Of a DNA stretch of 36,867 bases, positions 23,938-32,072 are shown piece by piece. How positions within the stretch are numbered: position 1 is the first letter of the stretch; every line of letters begins with the position of its first letter. The position numbers and the translations under genes were made by a program. The notes beneath the pieces were generated by a model, which searched no databases, was not told the origin of the DNA, and worked only from the letters and a program-made list of their open reading frames with translations. Source of the stretch: Christensenella sp. UBA4675 (GTDB lineage: Bacteria > Bacillota > Clostridia > Christensenellales > Borkfalkiaceae); assembly GCA_002405165.1 (NCBI GenBank), contig DHLF01000010.1, forward strand, positions 14,905 through 51,771, read 5' to 3'.

Positions 23938-26900
23938 TCATTTTTTTAAGGTGATACTGTTAAACGCAAGATTTAATGCATTATAAGTTACTATACCGAA
24001 TCCGCCGTCAGCGTAAACGTCGTAATTATAACTAAATCCTTGACTGTTACCTGCAAGATTCAATTCAACGCCTTCTCTTTTCATAGTGCTGATTTTTATA
24101 GTAGAATCGGTTACGTTAACTATAAAGGTATTTCCGACAACCGTATCGGAAGAAGTTGTGCTGAAAACCCAACCGCCGATATAGGTCATATCGCTAGACG
24201 CTCCGTCTTTTGAATAGTTATAGTAGTTTTGTAGGTAAAATAGCTGAACATATTGTTCGGTAGAAGTTGCAACGAAATTAATAAAATATCCGTCAATTCC
24301 ACCCGAAGTTGCGTTCTTTTTCGCTCTAAACAAAAATCCTGCTTGTGTTTGGTCTGGGTGAACCCAAGGAAGCCCCGTAGAAGATACTCCCGTAACGCTT
24401 ACTTCCATTTTAAAGTCGGTTGCGTTAGCGTTATAAAGACTGAAACATCCGTTTTTAGTGTTAAGTCTTCCGCAGTTATCGGTAATATTAGTTGCGTTAG
24501 CGTAAACGTTGGTGTTAGAAGTAATTCCGTTAACGACTTGCGTAGCATAGTAAGATGCTCCGTTGCCGACAACGTCGGATAAGTTTAGTTTAAAGTTTAC
24601 GCCACCGTTCCAACCTAATACGCCCATATAACCTTCTTCGTAGACGGTATATTGACCGTTTTTGCTTAAATCTACACAGCAACCGTAAGCGTCCTCACCT
24701 TGAGAAAGGTAGGTTTCTTCTTCGTAAACGTAGCAAAGTGAACCTCTAATTATTACTCTGAAAGTGGTATTCATAACGCTACCCGGGTATACCCAACCGC
24801 CTAAATACGTGAGTACGGGGGTTGCACCTTGTACGCAGTATGCGTTTTTAAAGTACCAAATTTGAACGTAATTTGCGTCCGAAACCAAATTTACGTAATA
24901 TCCGTCTATTCCCCTAGAAGAAGTTTGTTTAGCTCTAAACATTACTCCGCCCGTTGCAACGACTCCGCTGTTTTCGGACATTTTAAAAGTAAAGCTTACG
25001 TCAGAGTAGGTAACGGCACCGTTTAATCTGTGACCGTAATCAGTCATATTATAGGTCGTTCCGCTACTCGTTTTTATAGTGTCCGTAGCTACGTTTGTTT
25101 CCCACAAATAATCGGAGTAGTTAGAACCGTCGTTAGTGTAGGTTAAAGCCAACATTTCTTCCATCATATATTGCGCGTTGTTCTTAATTGCTTTAAGGCG
25201 CGTAATATATGAACTTAAATCCAAAGATTTAACGGCGTCTATAGTCGTGCAAGCGTTAATTTTGCTAACTGCTTCGTCGTAGATAGGTTGAGCGGTTGCT
25301 TGTTCGCTAGCTCTATATGCGTAAGACGAATAGTTGGATAAAGAAGAAATCTTTATATTTTTAGCATTTATTAAAAGGGTAGATTTTTCTTCTTCTGTAA
25401 TCGTGGGTTGATTTTCACCGTTCCAAGCAGAGATAATTGCAGGAATAAGTAAATCTCTGTAACCGTCTGTAGAAGAACCGTGGTTAGTTCCGCTAGTCGG
25501 GTGTAATCCGTCCTTAAACCATTTGGTTTGCGGATTGCCGTTAGAATCGCAGAATAAGTTTTCCGTTTCGGCGTAATTTATCCAATCGTACTGAGCGGTA
25601 AATTGTCTATACAAAGCGTTAGTTTCGGTAACTTGCGTGTGAACGTCAACTCCGCCGAAGTTTGCGTAATCCGTATGTCTTGCGTTACATTGCGCAATAC
25701 CTACTAATACTACGGTTAATTCGGGTATTTGTTGTTTTAGATATAGTAACAATTCCGAAACGTATCCGACCGTTGCCGACGGGCTTACGCCTGCGGATAA
25801 GTCGTTAATACCTATCATATAAATTGCTTTTTTAAAGTTGTAGCAAAGAAGAGCTTCTTTAAAGTTGAGCCATTGAGAAGCTACCGAACCGCCTATACCG
25901 ATATTAGTATAAGTTCCGAATCCGCTTACGTTAGATTGAACGTATGCAAAGTCGTCTTGCCAATCGTCCCACAATTCAAAGTAAGAGTGTCCGAATAAAA
26001 GCGTGTCGCAAGTGGTAACGGTGTTGTCGTTAGATACGGAGTAGTTGTTGAAAAGCGTTCCCGGATTAGCCGAATACATACCTACCGCTCTACCCGCAAG
26101 GGCAATATCTACCGTAGTGTATAACGTGTTAAAGAAGTAACAGTAAGCTTTATTGTTTACAATAACTACTCTAAACGTAAACGAACCGCTTTCGTAGTAG
26201 CCTGCCGATAAATAGTTGGAGTAAAGTACCGTGGTAGTTCCGTTTTGAACTAATGCAAGTTGAACGGTTTGATTTACTCTATGAGTATAAAATTTATAGT
26301 AGTTGGAGTTGTCGGTATAGCCGAATACAACGCCCGAATCGCCGTTGGTAACGCCCGTAACGTTTACGGAAAGAGTGCCGTTAGTTACGTCTTTAATCGT
26401 AGCGATAGAGTTTGCTTGACCTGCTTTAATGCTTCCGTTTACTCCCGTGTAAGAACCTTGTTTAATAGTTACGTCGGAAGGAACGGTAACGTTTAACCAT
26501 TCGCTTGAAATATTTAAGAAGTTATCGAACGTAACGCCCGAAGAACCTGCTCTTACGCCGTAGCCCGTTCCCGTAAGGGGAGAAGTGTCGGCAAAAGTTA
26601 TTCTTAAAACGTTGTTTACGTAAGCATAAACGGTAGTATCATCCCTTATTACTTTTATCGTGTAGCCTGCGGAAGTAGAGAAGCCCGAAATTTGTTCCCA
26701 ACCCGAACTAGACCATACGCCGTTTGCCGTTCTTCCTAAACAAAGCGCTCCGCTAGAACTTATAAATAAGAAGTAATAGCTCGTGCCTGCACCTTCCCAG
26801 AAAGAAGAAGCGGTACTCGACAAACCGAATACTAAACCGCAATCGCTTGCGTTTCCGCCCATATTTACTCTTACGGATAACGTTCCGTATTTGAATTGAG

Positions 26901-28989
26901 CGTTATTTCTTTGCGCGATAGAGTTTGCTACCGAAGATTTTAAGCCGTTGGTGGCGGTTGCAAACGAACCGTTTCTAGTAGTGTAATCGCTTAAAGAATC
27001 GTTTTGACCTTTAATTGTCGTAGAAGTTTCAAAAGCAGAGTAAACGATATTTTTTTCTCCCGTTCTGATACCGAACTGAGTTCCGCTTAACTTATTCGTA
27101 TCGGAATAAGAAACGTATAAAACGTCGTTTACGTAACATCTTATAATATCTTCGCTTGTGTTCTTTTGAACGGATACCGATAAGGTGTAAGATTTAGTCC
27201 AATCAATCGTGATTGCGGAAAGTCCGCAAACTACCCAACTTCCGTTTGCAACTTTGCCTAAATAAGCAGTATTGTCTTTGGATAGGAAGAAGAAATAATA
27301 AGATACGTTTGCTTCCCAAAAAGTAGGCAAGTTATTCGGGTTAGTAACCGAGAATACAATACCGTTATCGTAGTTGTTTTGACCTGCTAATTGCATGGTA
27401 ACGGAAAGTGTTCCGCTACTGAACGTAGCCGATTTTTTAAGGGCTAACGTGTTGCTTGCGCCCGTGGTTACGTTTGTTTTGTCGTCCGAAACAGAACCGT
27501 TTACCGCAGTATATAATCCCGTGTATTTAAACGTTGCGCTTACGGTAGTGTTTTTAGCGGGCATCGTAAACGAAGAACCCGATATTGCGCTTCCGTTTAC
27601 CATATAAGACACGAACGTGTAATTTGCGCTAGGCGTATTAGTTAAAGTAATAGTGTCGCCGTAGTAAGCTTTCGTTTTGCTTACCGTAATAGTTCCGCCT
27701 TCGATAGAAGATACGGTAAGAGTATATTCAACGTGAGTTACGCTTGCGGAAATCGTGGCGTCGGAAGTTATAGTAACGGTCGTTCCCGTAACTTTATTTC
27801 CGTTTAAAGTATAGTTGTTAAACGAATATCCCGTCGTTAGAGAGTTACTGAGCGTTAAAACTGTGCCGTAAGCGACTTTGCTACCGCTCGTAATGGTCGT
27901 GTTGCCGTTTTTAGCCGTTAAAGTAATTCCCGCAGGATTAGTAATAGTAACGGTGTATTGGTTTAAAGTTACGTTAGCCGAAATAGTAACGTCGGAAGTA
28001 ACCGTAACGGTAGTCTCGGTAAGTTTACTTCCGTTTAAAGTATAGTTTCCGAAAGTGTAACCGTCGGATAATTTATACGAAAGCGTTAAAACCGTACCGT
28101 AAGTAACTTTGCTTCCGCTATTTACGACGTTGTTTCCGTTTTTAACCGTTAAAGTAGCACCCGTAGGGTTAGTAATGGTAACGGTGTGTCGGTTTAAAGT
28201 TACGCTAGCCGAAATAGTAACGTCAACGTTAACCTTAACGGTAGAAGCGGTATATTTACTTCCGTTTAAAGTATAGTTTCCGAAAGTGTAACCGTCGGTT
28301 AACGTATACGAAAGAGTTAAAACCGTTCCTTCTACGACTTTGCTTCCGCTAGTAATAACGTTATCCCCGTTTTTAACGATTAAAGTAATCCCCGCAGGAT
28401 TTGTAATCGTAACGGTAATTTGTTTTTTTACAACTGCCGAAATAGTAGAATTTTCGGTAATTACAACCGTATCGCCCGTAACTTTGTTACCGTTTAAAGT
28501 AAAATATTCAAACGTGTAACCGTTCGTTAAAGTATAAAAAAGCGTTAAAGCAGTTCCTTTTACTACTTTGCTACCGTCGGTAATTTCGGCGTCCTCGTTT
28601 TTAACCTTAATGGTAGCTCCGTCGACCTGACTGACGTTTACTACGTATTCGGTAATAGTCGGTTCAGACGAACTAGAACTAGACGAACTCGATGAACTAG
28701 AACTGTCCGAAGAACTATCCTTAGAACTTTCGGAGCTATCAGACGAAATTTCCGAGCTGTCGGACGTTGCCGAACTGTCCGATGAGCTGTCTTTGGAACT
28801 GTCCGAAGAACTCTCGGAAGTTTTTGACGAAATTTCCGAACTTTCGCTAGAACTTATAAGACTTGAAGATGATTTTATAGAACTTTTAGAATTTGACCCC
28901 GAGTCTGAAACGGAACAAGCGCCGAACAGCCCGAGAGCTAAAAGCAACATCATAACCAAAGCAAAAAGTCTTAGTTTAATTTTTTGCAT
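23938..28989 (-). CDS. Giant modular surface lipoprotein with SGNH esterase domain
   Basis: The 1683-residue product begins with a lipoprotein signal (MQKIKLRLFALVMMLLLALGLFGAC). A Ser/Asp/Glu linker follows to about residue 108, then five tandem beta units of about 77 residues (110-490), then three concanavalin/LamG-like regions (about 491-985). An SGNH hydrolase (about 995-1185) has FGHSYFE with Ser1002, NIGIGG, GIND (1060-1063) and DGLHP with Asp1160 and His1163. A helical FIVAR-like piece (about 1190-1265) and two more LamG-like regions finish the protein. The block I motif reads GHS instead of GDS. Such a protein likely deacylates and binds polysaccharide at the cell surface. I start at the ATG at 28989, with a GGGGGA SD; the in-frame ATG at 29055 lies inside the promoter. 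Confidence 0.85.
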   Translation of the reverse strand: MQKIKLRLFALVMMLLLALGLFGACSVSDSGSNSKSSIKSSSSLISSSESSEISSKTSESSSDSSKDSSSDSSATSDSSEISSDSSESSKDSSSDSSSSSSSSSSSSSEPTITEYVVNVSQVDGATIKVKNEDAEITDGSKVVKGTALTLFYTLTNGYTFEYFTLNGNKVTGDTVVITENSTISAVVKKQITVTITNPAGITLIVKNGDNVITSGSKVVEGTVLTLSYTLTDGYTFGNYTLNGSKYTASTVKVNVDVTISASVTLNRHTVTITNPTGATLTVKNGNNVVNSGSKVTYGTVLTLSYKLSDGYTFGNYTLNGSKLTETTVTVTSDVTISANVTLNQYTVTITNPAGITLTAKNGNTTITSGSKVAYGTVLTLSNSLTTGYSFNNYTLNGNKVTGTTVTITSDATISASVTHVEYTLTVSSIEGGTITVSKTKAYYGDTITLTNTPSANYTFVSYMVNGSAISGSSFTMPAKNTTVSATFKYTGLYTAVNGSVSDDKTNVTTGASNTLALKKSATFSSGTLSVTMQLAGQNNYDNGIVFSVTNPNNLPTFWEANVSYYFFFLSKDNTAYLGKVANGSWVVCGLSAITIDWTKSYTLSVSVQKNTSEDIIRCYVNDVLYVSYSDTNKLSGTQFGIRTGEKNIVYSAFETSTTIKGQNDSLSDYTTRNGSFATATNGLKSSVANSIAQRNNAQFKYGTLSVRVNMGGNASDCGLVFGLSSTASSFWEGAGTSYYFLFISSSGALCLGRTANGVWSSSGWEQISGFSTSAGYTIKVIRDDTTVYAYVNNVLRITFADTSPLTGTGYGVRAGSSGVTFDNFLNISSEWLNVTVPSDVTIKQGSYTGVNGSIKAGQANSIATIKDVTNGTLSVNVTGVTNGDSGVVFGYTDNSNYYKFYTHRVNQTVQLALVQNGTTTVLYSNYLSAGYYESGSFTFRVVIVNNKAYCYFFNTLYTTVDIALAGRAVGMYSANPGTLFNNYSVSNDNTVTTCDTLLFGHSYFELWDDWQDDFAYVQSNVSGFGTYTNIGIGGSVASQWLNFKEALLCYNFKKAIYMIGINDLSAGVSPSATVGYVSELLLYLKQQIPELTVVLVGIAQCNARHTDYANFGGVDVHTQVTETNALYRQFTAQYDWINYAETENLFCDSNGNPQTKWFKDGLHPTSGTNHGSSTDGYRDLLIPAIISAWNGENQPTITEEEKSTLLINAKNIKISSLSNYSSYAYRASEQATAQPIYDEAVSKINACTTIDAVKSLDLSSYITRLKAIKNNAQYMMEEMLALTYTNDGSNYSDYLWETNVATDTIKTSSGTTYNMTDYGHRLNGAVTYSDVSFTFKMSENSGVVATGGVMFRAKQTSSRGIDGYYVNLVSDANYVQIWYFKNAYCVQGATPVLTYLGGWVYPGSVMNTTFRVIIRGSLCYVYEEETYLSQGEDAYGCCVDLSKNGQYTVYEEGYMGVLGWNGGVNFKLNLSDVVGNGASYYATQVVNGITSNTNVYANATNITDNCGRLNTKNGCFSLYNANATDFKMEVSVTGVSSTGLPWVHPDQTQAGFLFRAKKNATSGGIDGYFINFVATSTEQYVQLFYLQNYYNYSKDGASSDMTYIGGWVFSTTSSDTVVGNTFIVNVTDSTIKISTMKREGVELNLAGNSQGFSYNYDVYADGGFGIVTYNALNLAFNSITLKK
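27725..28660 (-). repeat. Tandem ~230-bp coding repeats in the lipoprotein gene
   Basis: Four close copies and one diverged copy (27520-27725) encode ~77-residue beta units. Copies share lines such as TVTITNPAG, GSKV, GTVLTLSY, GYTFGNYTLNGSK and VTISA. The middle copies (about 27930-28425) are the most alike at DNA level, consistent with recent duplication. Confidence 0.85.
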
Positions 28990-29020
28990 TTTTTTATCCC
29001 CCTTTTTTACATTTTTAGTA

Positions 29021-29049
29021 TTGACAATAACGTCGCTGTTATGTATATT
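29021..29049 (+). promoter_or_regulatory. Promoter of the AraC-family gene
   Basis: TTGACA at 29021-29026 and TATATT at 29044-29049 with a 17-base spacer. The start would be near 29056, about 60 bases before the ATG at 29118. Its -10 overlaps the -10 of the opposite promoter. Confidence 0.75.
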
Positions 29050-29056
29050 ATACATA
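29040..29056. promoter_or_regulatory. 17-bp palindrome at the overlap of two divergent promoters
   Basis: TATGTATATTATACATA is a perfect palindrome around 29048. It covers both -10 elements and is a good candidate operator, although AraC proteins more often use direct repeats. Confidence 0.6.
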
Positions 29057-29077
29057 TGGTTAATGGGGGTGTGTCAA
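29047..29077 (-). promoter_or_regulatory. Promoter of the giant lipoprotein gene
   Basis: On the - strand TTGACA (29077-29072) and TATAAT (29052-29047) are both perfect but 19 bases apart, longer than the optimal 17. A suboptimal spacer often marks a promoter that needs an activator. The start would be near 29040. Confidence 0.7.
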
Positions 29078-29117
29078 TATACAAAAATATTATTTAAGTA
29101 TATAAAATTGCTTTTTT

Positions 29118-30041
29118 ATGAAATACAGCGCGAAACTAGAAGCTAGGTTTAACGGCAATGCTTTTTGCTATATGTGTTATCCTAAAAAGGATAAAAACGC
29201 CGTTTTATACGAAGTTAATATGACGGGGTACGAGCAAGCGGGTTCGGACTTTCACTTAAAAAGACAAGGGTATTATACGTATTTGCTGTCGTATACGATA
29301 AAAGGCGGAATGCAACTTAATTACCGTAAGGAAAATTATATGGTAAAAGCGGGAGATTTAATGTTTATAAATTGCGACGATTATCACGAATTTACCCCTT
29401 TAAAAGAAGGTTGGGAATTTTTGTACGTCCACGTCAGCGGGCTAGGGATAAAGTATTTGTTCGACGAATTTATAAATAATACGGGTTACGTTTATTCGGG
29501 GTATCCCAAAACCGTGTTTATAAGGGAAGTGGGTAAAATTCAGCAAATTTTAGCAAGGCTCCCTGCCCAAAAGGACGGATATACCTATCATATAGAGGTA
29601 AAAGACGAAGAAACTTTGTGCGAAATCGCTAAATGCGTGTATGCTATTTTAACAGACGTTACTAAAAATTTGAGTTACGTTAAATCGGATATTCCGTTAA
29701 GTATTAAAAAAGCTCTCGAATACATAAGGCTTAAATTTTGTGAAAAAATATCCGTAAAAGAAGTTGCAGACTACGTTTGCTTATCTAAATATTACTTTTT
29801 ACATTCTTTTGAAAAGAGTATGAAAACTACCGTTTATCAATATATAAACGGACTTAGGTTTGAAAGGGCAAGGTGGCTTTTAGAAACTACGAATATGAAG
29901 CTTTTGGATATAGCGCTTGCGGTAGGATATAGCGATATTCAGTCTATAAATAAACTTTTTAAAAAGAATTTAGGTATGACGCCTACTCGGTACAGAAAAG
30001 AAAGCAGTCATTACGAAGTAAACAATTTATTTAACGAATAA
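29118..30041 (+). CDS. AraC-family transcriptional regulator
   Basis: The 307-residue product has an N-terminal cupin-like effector domain (about 20-110: LLSYTIKGGMQLNYRKENYMVKAGDLMFINCDDYHEF) and a C-terminal pair of helix-turn-helix motifs (about 200-297: ISVKEVADYVCLSKYYFLHSFEKSM and LLDIALAVGYSDIQSINKLFKKNLGMTPTRYRKE). This architecture is usual for regulators of carbohydrate use. It is divergent from the giant lipoprotein gene and shares its promoter region, so that gene is the likely target. No SD is visible before the ATG, which may limit its translation. The ligand is unknown. Confidence 0.9.
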   Translation: MKYSAKLEARFNGNAFCYMCYPKKDKNAVLYEVNMTGYEQAGSDFHLKRQGYYTYLLSYTIKGGMQLNYRKENYMVKAGDLMFINCDDYHEFTPLKEGWEFLYVHVSGLGIKYLFDEFINNTGYVYSGYPKTVFIREVGKIQQILARLPAQKDGYTYHIEVKDEETLCEIAKCVYAILTDVTKNLSYVKSDIPLSIKKALEYIRLKFCEKISVKEVADYVCLSKYYFLHSFEKSMKTTVYQYINGLRFERARWLLETTNMKLLDIALAVGYSDIQSINKLFKKNLGMTPTRYRKESSHYEVNNLFNE

Positions 30042-30072
30042 AATTATGGCGTAGCTAATAGCTACGCCGTAT
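30036..30072. terminator. Shared hairpin between convergent araC-type and DUF1540 genes
   Basis: GGCGTAGCT (30048-30056) pairs with AGCTACGCC (30060-30068), extended by flanking pairs to 30046-30070. The - strand side has an ATAATTTTATT tail; the + side lacks a T-run. It probably ends the DUF1540 transcript and perhaps both. Confidence 0.6.
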
Positions 30073-30089
30073 GATTAGATAACGTAAAA

Positions 30090-30227
30090 TTATTCTACGT
30101 CTTCAAAGTTTCCGCAACAAGTGCAGTTAGAACATCCGCAGGTAACCTTAATAGAATCTAAACCGCAACAAGCGCAGTCTACGTTGTGTTTACAATTAGT
30201 AACGTCGCATTTGATATTGTTATTCAT
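30090..30227 (-). CDS. DUF1540 small cysteine-rich protein
   Basis: A 45-residue product starts MNNNIKCDVTNCKHNVDC and contains ten cysteines (7, 12, 18, 20, 21, 30, 32, 35, 37, 38). The CDVxxCxHN start followed by CxCC and CGCSNCTCC matches the DUF1540 family of short clostridial proteins, probably metal-binding. A GGAGG site at 30234-30238 lies six bases before the ATG. It is convergent with the AraC gene and divergent from rplI. Function is not known; members are often found in spore formers. Confidence 0.85.
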   Translation of the reverse strand: MNNNIKCDVTNCKHNVDCACCGLDSIKVTCGCSNCTCCGNFEDVE

Positions 30228-30292
30228 AATCAACCTCCGAAGTAGAGTATGAGTAAAATTTAATTATTCATACTTTAAATGCGTTCTAATCT

Positions 30293-30320
30293 TGACAATT
30301 TTTCATATTTTTTATAAAAT
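30293..30320 (+). promoter_or_regulatory. Sigma-A promoter of rplI and the HAD gene
   Basis: TTGACA at 30293-30298 and TAAAAT at 30315-30320 with a 16-base spacer, about 30 bases before the rplI ATG. Confidence 0.75.
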
Positions 30321-30350
30321 ATTGTATATACATTATATAAGGAGCTAAAT

Positions 30351-30791
30351 ATGAAAGTTATTTTACTACAAGACGTAAAAGGAACGGGTAAGAAAAACGA
30401 CGTGGTAGAAGTAAGCGACGGATACGCAAGAAATATGTTATTCAAAAAAAATCTTGCCAAAGAAGCTACCAGCGTAGAAATAAATTCATTAAAAATTAAA
30501 CAACAGGCGGAAGAATTTCATAGACAAGAAGAAATTAAAGCTATAAAAGCGCAGGCAAAACAAATAAACGGTCAAAAAATCGTTTGCAGAGTAAAAGCGG
30601 GCGAAAACGGCAAAATATTCGGTAGCGTTACCGCAAAAGAAATTGCCGATACCCTTGCGGAAGCGGGATATAGCGTAGATAAAAGAAAAATTTTGCTTAA
30701 AGACAGCATAAAAAGCGTAGGGGAATACACGATAGAAATTAAATTTTTACCCGACACGGTTGCAAAAATAATACTTAAAGTGGAAGCTTAA
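30351..30791 (+). CDS. rplI: 50S ribosomal protein L9
   Basis: L9 extends from the L1 stalk base and influences frame maintenance and spacing between ribosomes. The 146-residue protein has the N-terminal domain MKVILLQDVKGTGKKNDVVEVSDGYARN, the long connecting helix (about 40-75) and the C-domain (GKIFGSVTAKEIADTLAE...DKRKILLKDSIKSVGEYTIEI). Length is normal. In many firmicutes rplI sits near dnaB or a DHH phosphatase; here it is instead paired with a HAD phosphatase one base downstream. Confidence 0.97.
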   Translation: MKVILLQDVKGTGKKNDVVEVSDGYARNMLFKKNLAKEATSVEINSLKIKQQAEEFHRQEEIKAIKAQAKQINGQKIVCRVKAGENGKIFGSVTAKEIADTLAEAGYSVDKRKILLKDSIKSVGEYTIEIKFLPDTVAKIILKVEA

Positions 30792-30792
30792 A

Positions 30793-31365
30793 ATGAATAA
30801 ATGTTTGTTTATGGACAGGGACGGAACGATAAACGTTTTAAAAGAAGACGAATATCATTTAGCCGATCCTAAAAAAGTAACTTTAATTCCGGGCGTAGAA
30901 AAACTAATTAAAAAGTTTAACGACGCAGGTTTTTTAATTATAGTAATTTCTAATCAAGGCGGAGTAGGCAAGGGGTATTATACAGAACAAGACGTATACG
31001 ATATTCAAGCCGTTATTTCCGAAAAATTAAAAGCTTTAAACGGCGCGTACATAAACGACTGGGCTTATTGTTTCCACCATTTTGCAAAAGGAATAGGCAA
31101 GTATAAAATAGACTGTAATTGCCGTAAACCGGGGACTGAAAACGTAGAAAAAATGGTAAAAAAATACGATATAGACAAATCTAAATCGTTTTTTATCGGG
31201 GACAATATAACAGACGCGAAATGCGCTGAAAACGCGGGAATAAGATATTATCCGTTCGACTACTCGGGCGGAATAAAAACCGAACGCGGACAGCGTATAA
31301 TGATAAGAAGTTATACGGACGAGTTGATTGATAAAATATTTAATTTAGCAACGCAAGAAAATTAA
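30793..31365 (+). CDS. GmhB/HisB-type HAD phosphatase
   Basis: The 190-residue product is a HAD-IIIA phosphatase with MDRDGTIN (nucleophile Asp8 and Asp10), VISNQGGVGKG, a zinc loop (Cys93, His95, Cys108, Cys110 in CFHH...DCNCRKPG) and FFIGDNITDAKCAENAG. This layout is that of GmhB, which dephosphorylates D-glycero-D-manno-heptose 1,7-bisphosphate, and of histidinol-phosphatases. No other heptose or histidine gene is nearby, so the substrate is open. It starts one base after the rplI stop and is probably cotranscribed and coupled. Confidence 0.82.
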   Translation: MNKCLFMDRDGTINVLKEDEYHLADPKKVTLIPGVEKLIKKFNDAGFLIIVISNQGGVGKGYYTEQDVYDIQAVISEKLKALNGAYINDWAYCFHHFAKGIGKYKIDCNCRKPGTENVEKMVKKYDIDKSKSFFIGDNITDAKCAENAGIRYYPFDYSGGIKTERGQRIMIRSYTDELIDKIFNLATQEN

Positions 31366-31684
31366 AACTTATAGTTTAAATGTGTTTTATTGTTTAAGTT
31401 AAAATCTAAAATCAAAAATCCTTAAAAATTTATTAGAAGTTTTTAAGGTATTAAAAAAGTATTAAAAATAAGTTATTAAAAATCTATTAAAAATAAATTA
31501 GCCCGAGATTTGTGAAAATTCACAAATCTCGGGCTATAAGTTTATTTAATCAAGTTGTATTAAAAAACAGGGTAAAAAGTCGTTTTTTTTGACAAGGATA
31601 ACGATAAAGCCGTATAATTTATTTGTTTAAATTAAAAAAATACGTTTAAATTGAATAAATTTAAAAATTTTTCGGCTAAAAAAA
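31366..31684. other. AT-rich spacer between convergent genes
   Basis: No gene is seen. Short repeats of TATTAAAAA occur four times in 31448-31500 with a period of about 12-14 bases, followed by the strong inverted repeat at 31499-31536. The rest is AT-rich sequence without recognised signals. Confidence 0.6.
31499..31536. terminator. Long bidirectional hairpin between convergent genes
   Basis: TAGCCCGAGATTTGTGAA (31499-31516) pairs perfectly with the complementary arm at 31519-31536. Both sides are T-rich rather than having clean T-runs. It probably ends the rplI unit and the DUF4491 unit. Confidence 0.75.
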
Positions 31685-31969
31685 TTATTTTCTTTTGGGA
31701 TTTTTGGGAAACCATCCCTTTTCAACTCTTTTTTTCTGTTGAAACAGTTCGCCTATACTCCAAAAAGACGAAAAACCGAAAACAGCAAGGCAGGACGACG
31801 CAATTTCATTTGATAAAAATATAGATAATACGCACGCTACTATCCCTACCACTAAAAAAATCGGCCAAACTTTACAAGAAAAATAATATTCGCATTTTAT
31901 AACAATCGGATGAAATAGTCCTATCGTTAGAAAAGTTGCAGCGCCGATAATTAGTCCGTAATAATTCAT
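31685..31969 (-). CDS. DUF4491 family membrane protein
   Basis: The 94-residue product has three hydrophobic segments and matches the DUF4491 pattern: NYYGLIIGAATFLTIGLFHPIVIKCEYYFSCKVWPIFLVVGI, then the FGFSSFWSIGELFQQKKRVEKGWFPKNPKR end. An AAGGGG site lies before the ATG. It is an integral membrane protein of unknown role found in gut Clostridia and Bacteroidetes. It lies downstream of mscL on the same strand, about 100 bases away with a hairpin between. Confidence 0.85.
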   Translation of the reverse strand: MNYYGLIIGAATFLTIGLFHPIVIKCEYYFSCKVWPIFLVVGIVACVLSIFLSNEIASSCLAVFGFSSFWSIGELFQQKKRVEKGWFPKNPKRK

Positions 31970-32011
31970 TTTGAACCCCTTATATGTAATTTACATTAGA
32001 TTTTTTTACGA

Positions 32012-32041
32012 TAAACGGCGATTTAAATAGGTCGCCGTTTA
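32012..32041. other. Hairpin between mscL and the DUF4491 gene
   Basis: TAAACGGCGA (32012-32021) pairs with TCGCCGTTTA (32032-32041). The - strand, where the genes lie, has no T-run after it; the + strand does. It may be a 3' stabiliser of mscL mRNA or a block to antisense transcription. Confidence 0.5.
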
Positions 32042-32072
32042 AATTTTATTTTTTAAAAAGCAATTTTAATTT

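Noticed and set aside
24253..24582. 109-residue + strand ORF inside the lipoprotein gene
   Set aside because: It is antisense to a well-formed coding domain and has no signal of its own.
27725..28660. Regularly spaced repeats as a possible CRISPR array
   Set aside because: The unit is about 230 bp, lies in frame in a coding gene and encodes protein repeats; there are no short repeats with unique spacers and no cas genes.
28990..29055. Upstream ATG giving 22 more residues to the giant lipoprotein
   Set aside because: The ATG lies inside the predicted -10 region, and the lipoprotein signal with a good SD begins at 28989.
29040..29056. Palindrome as a transposon end or attachment site
   Set aside because: No target duplication, transposase, integrase or second copy is seen; its place over two -10 elements explains it better.
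28793..29146. 117-residue + strand ORF overlapping the start of the lipoprotein gene
   Set aside because: It is antisense to the Ser-rich linker, signal peptide and promoter; its composition mirrors the repeat codons and it has no RBS or family likeness.
31448..31500. Short TATTAAAAA repeats as iterons of an origin
   Set aside because: They are imperfect AT-rich repeats with no replication gene or DnaA boxes nearby.
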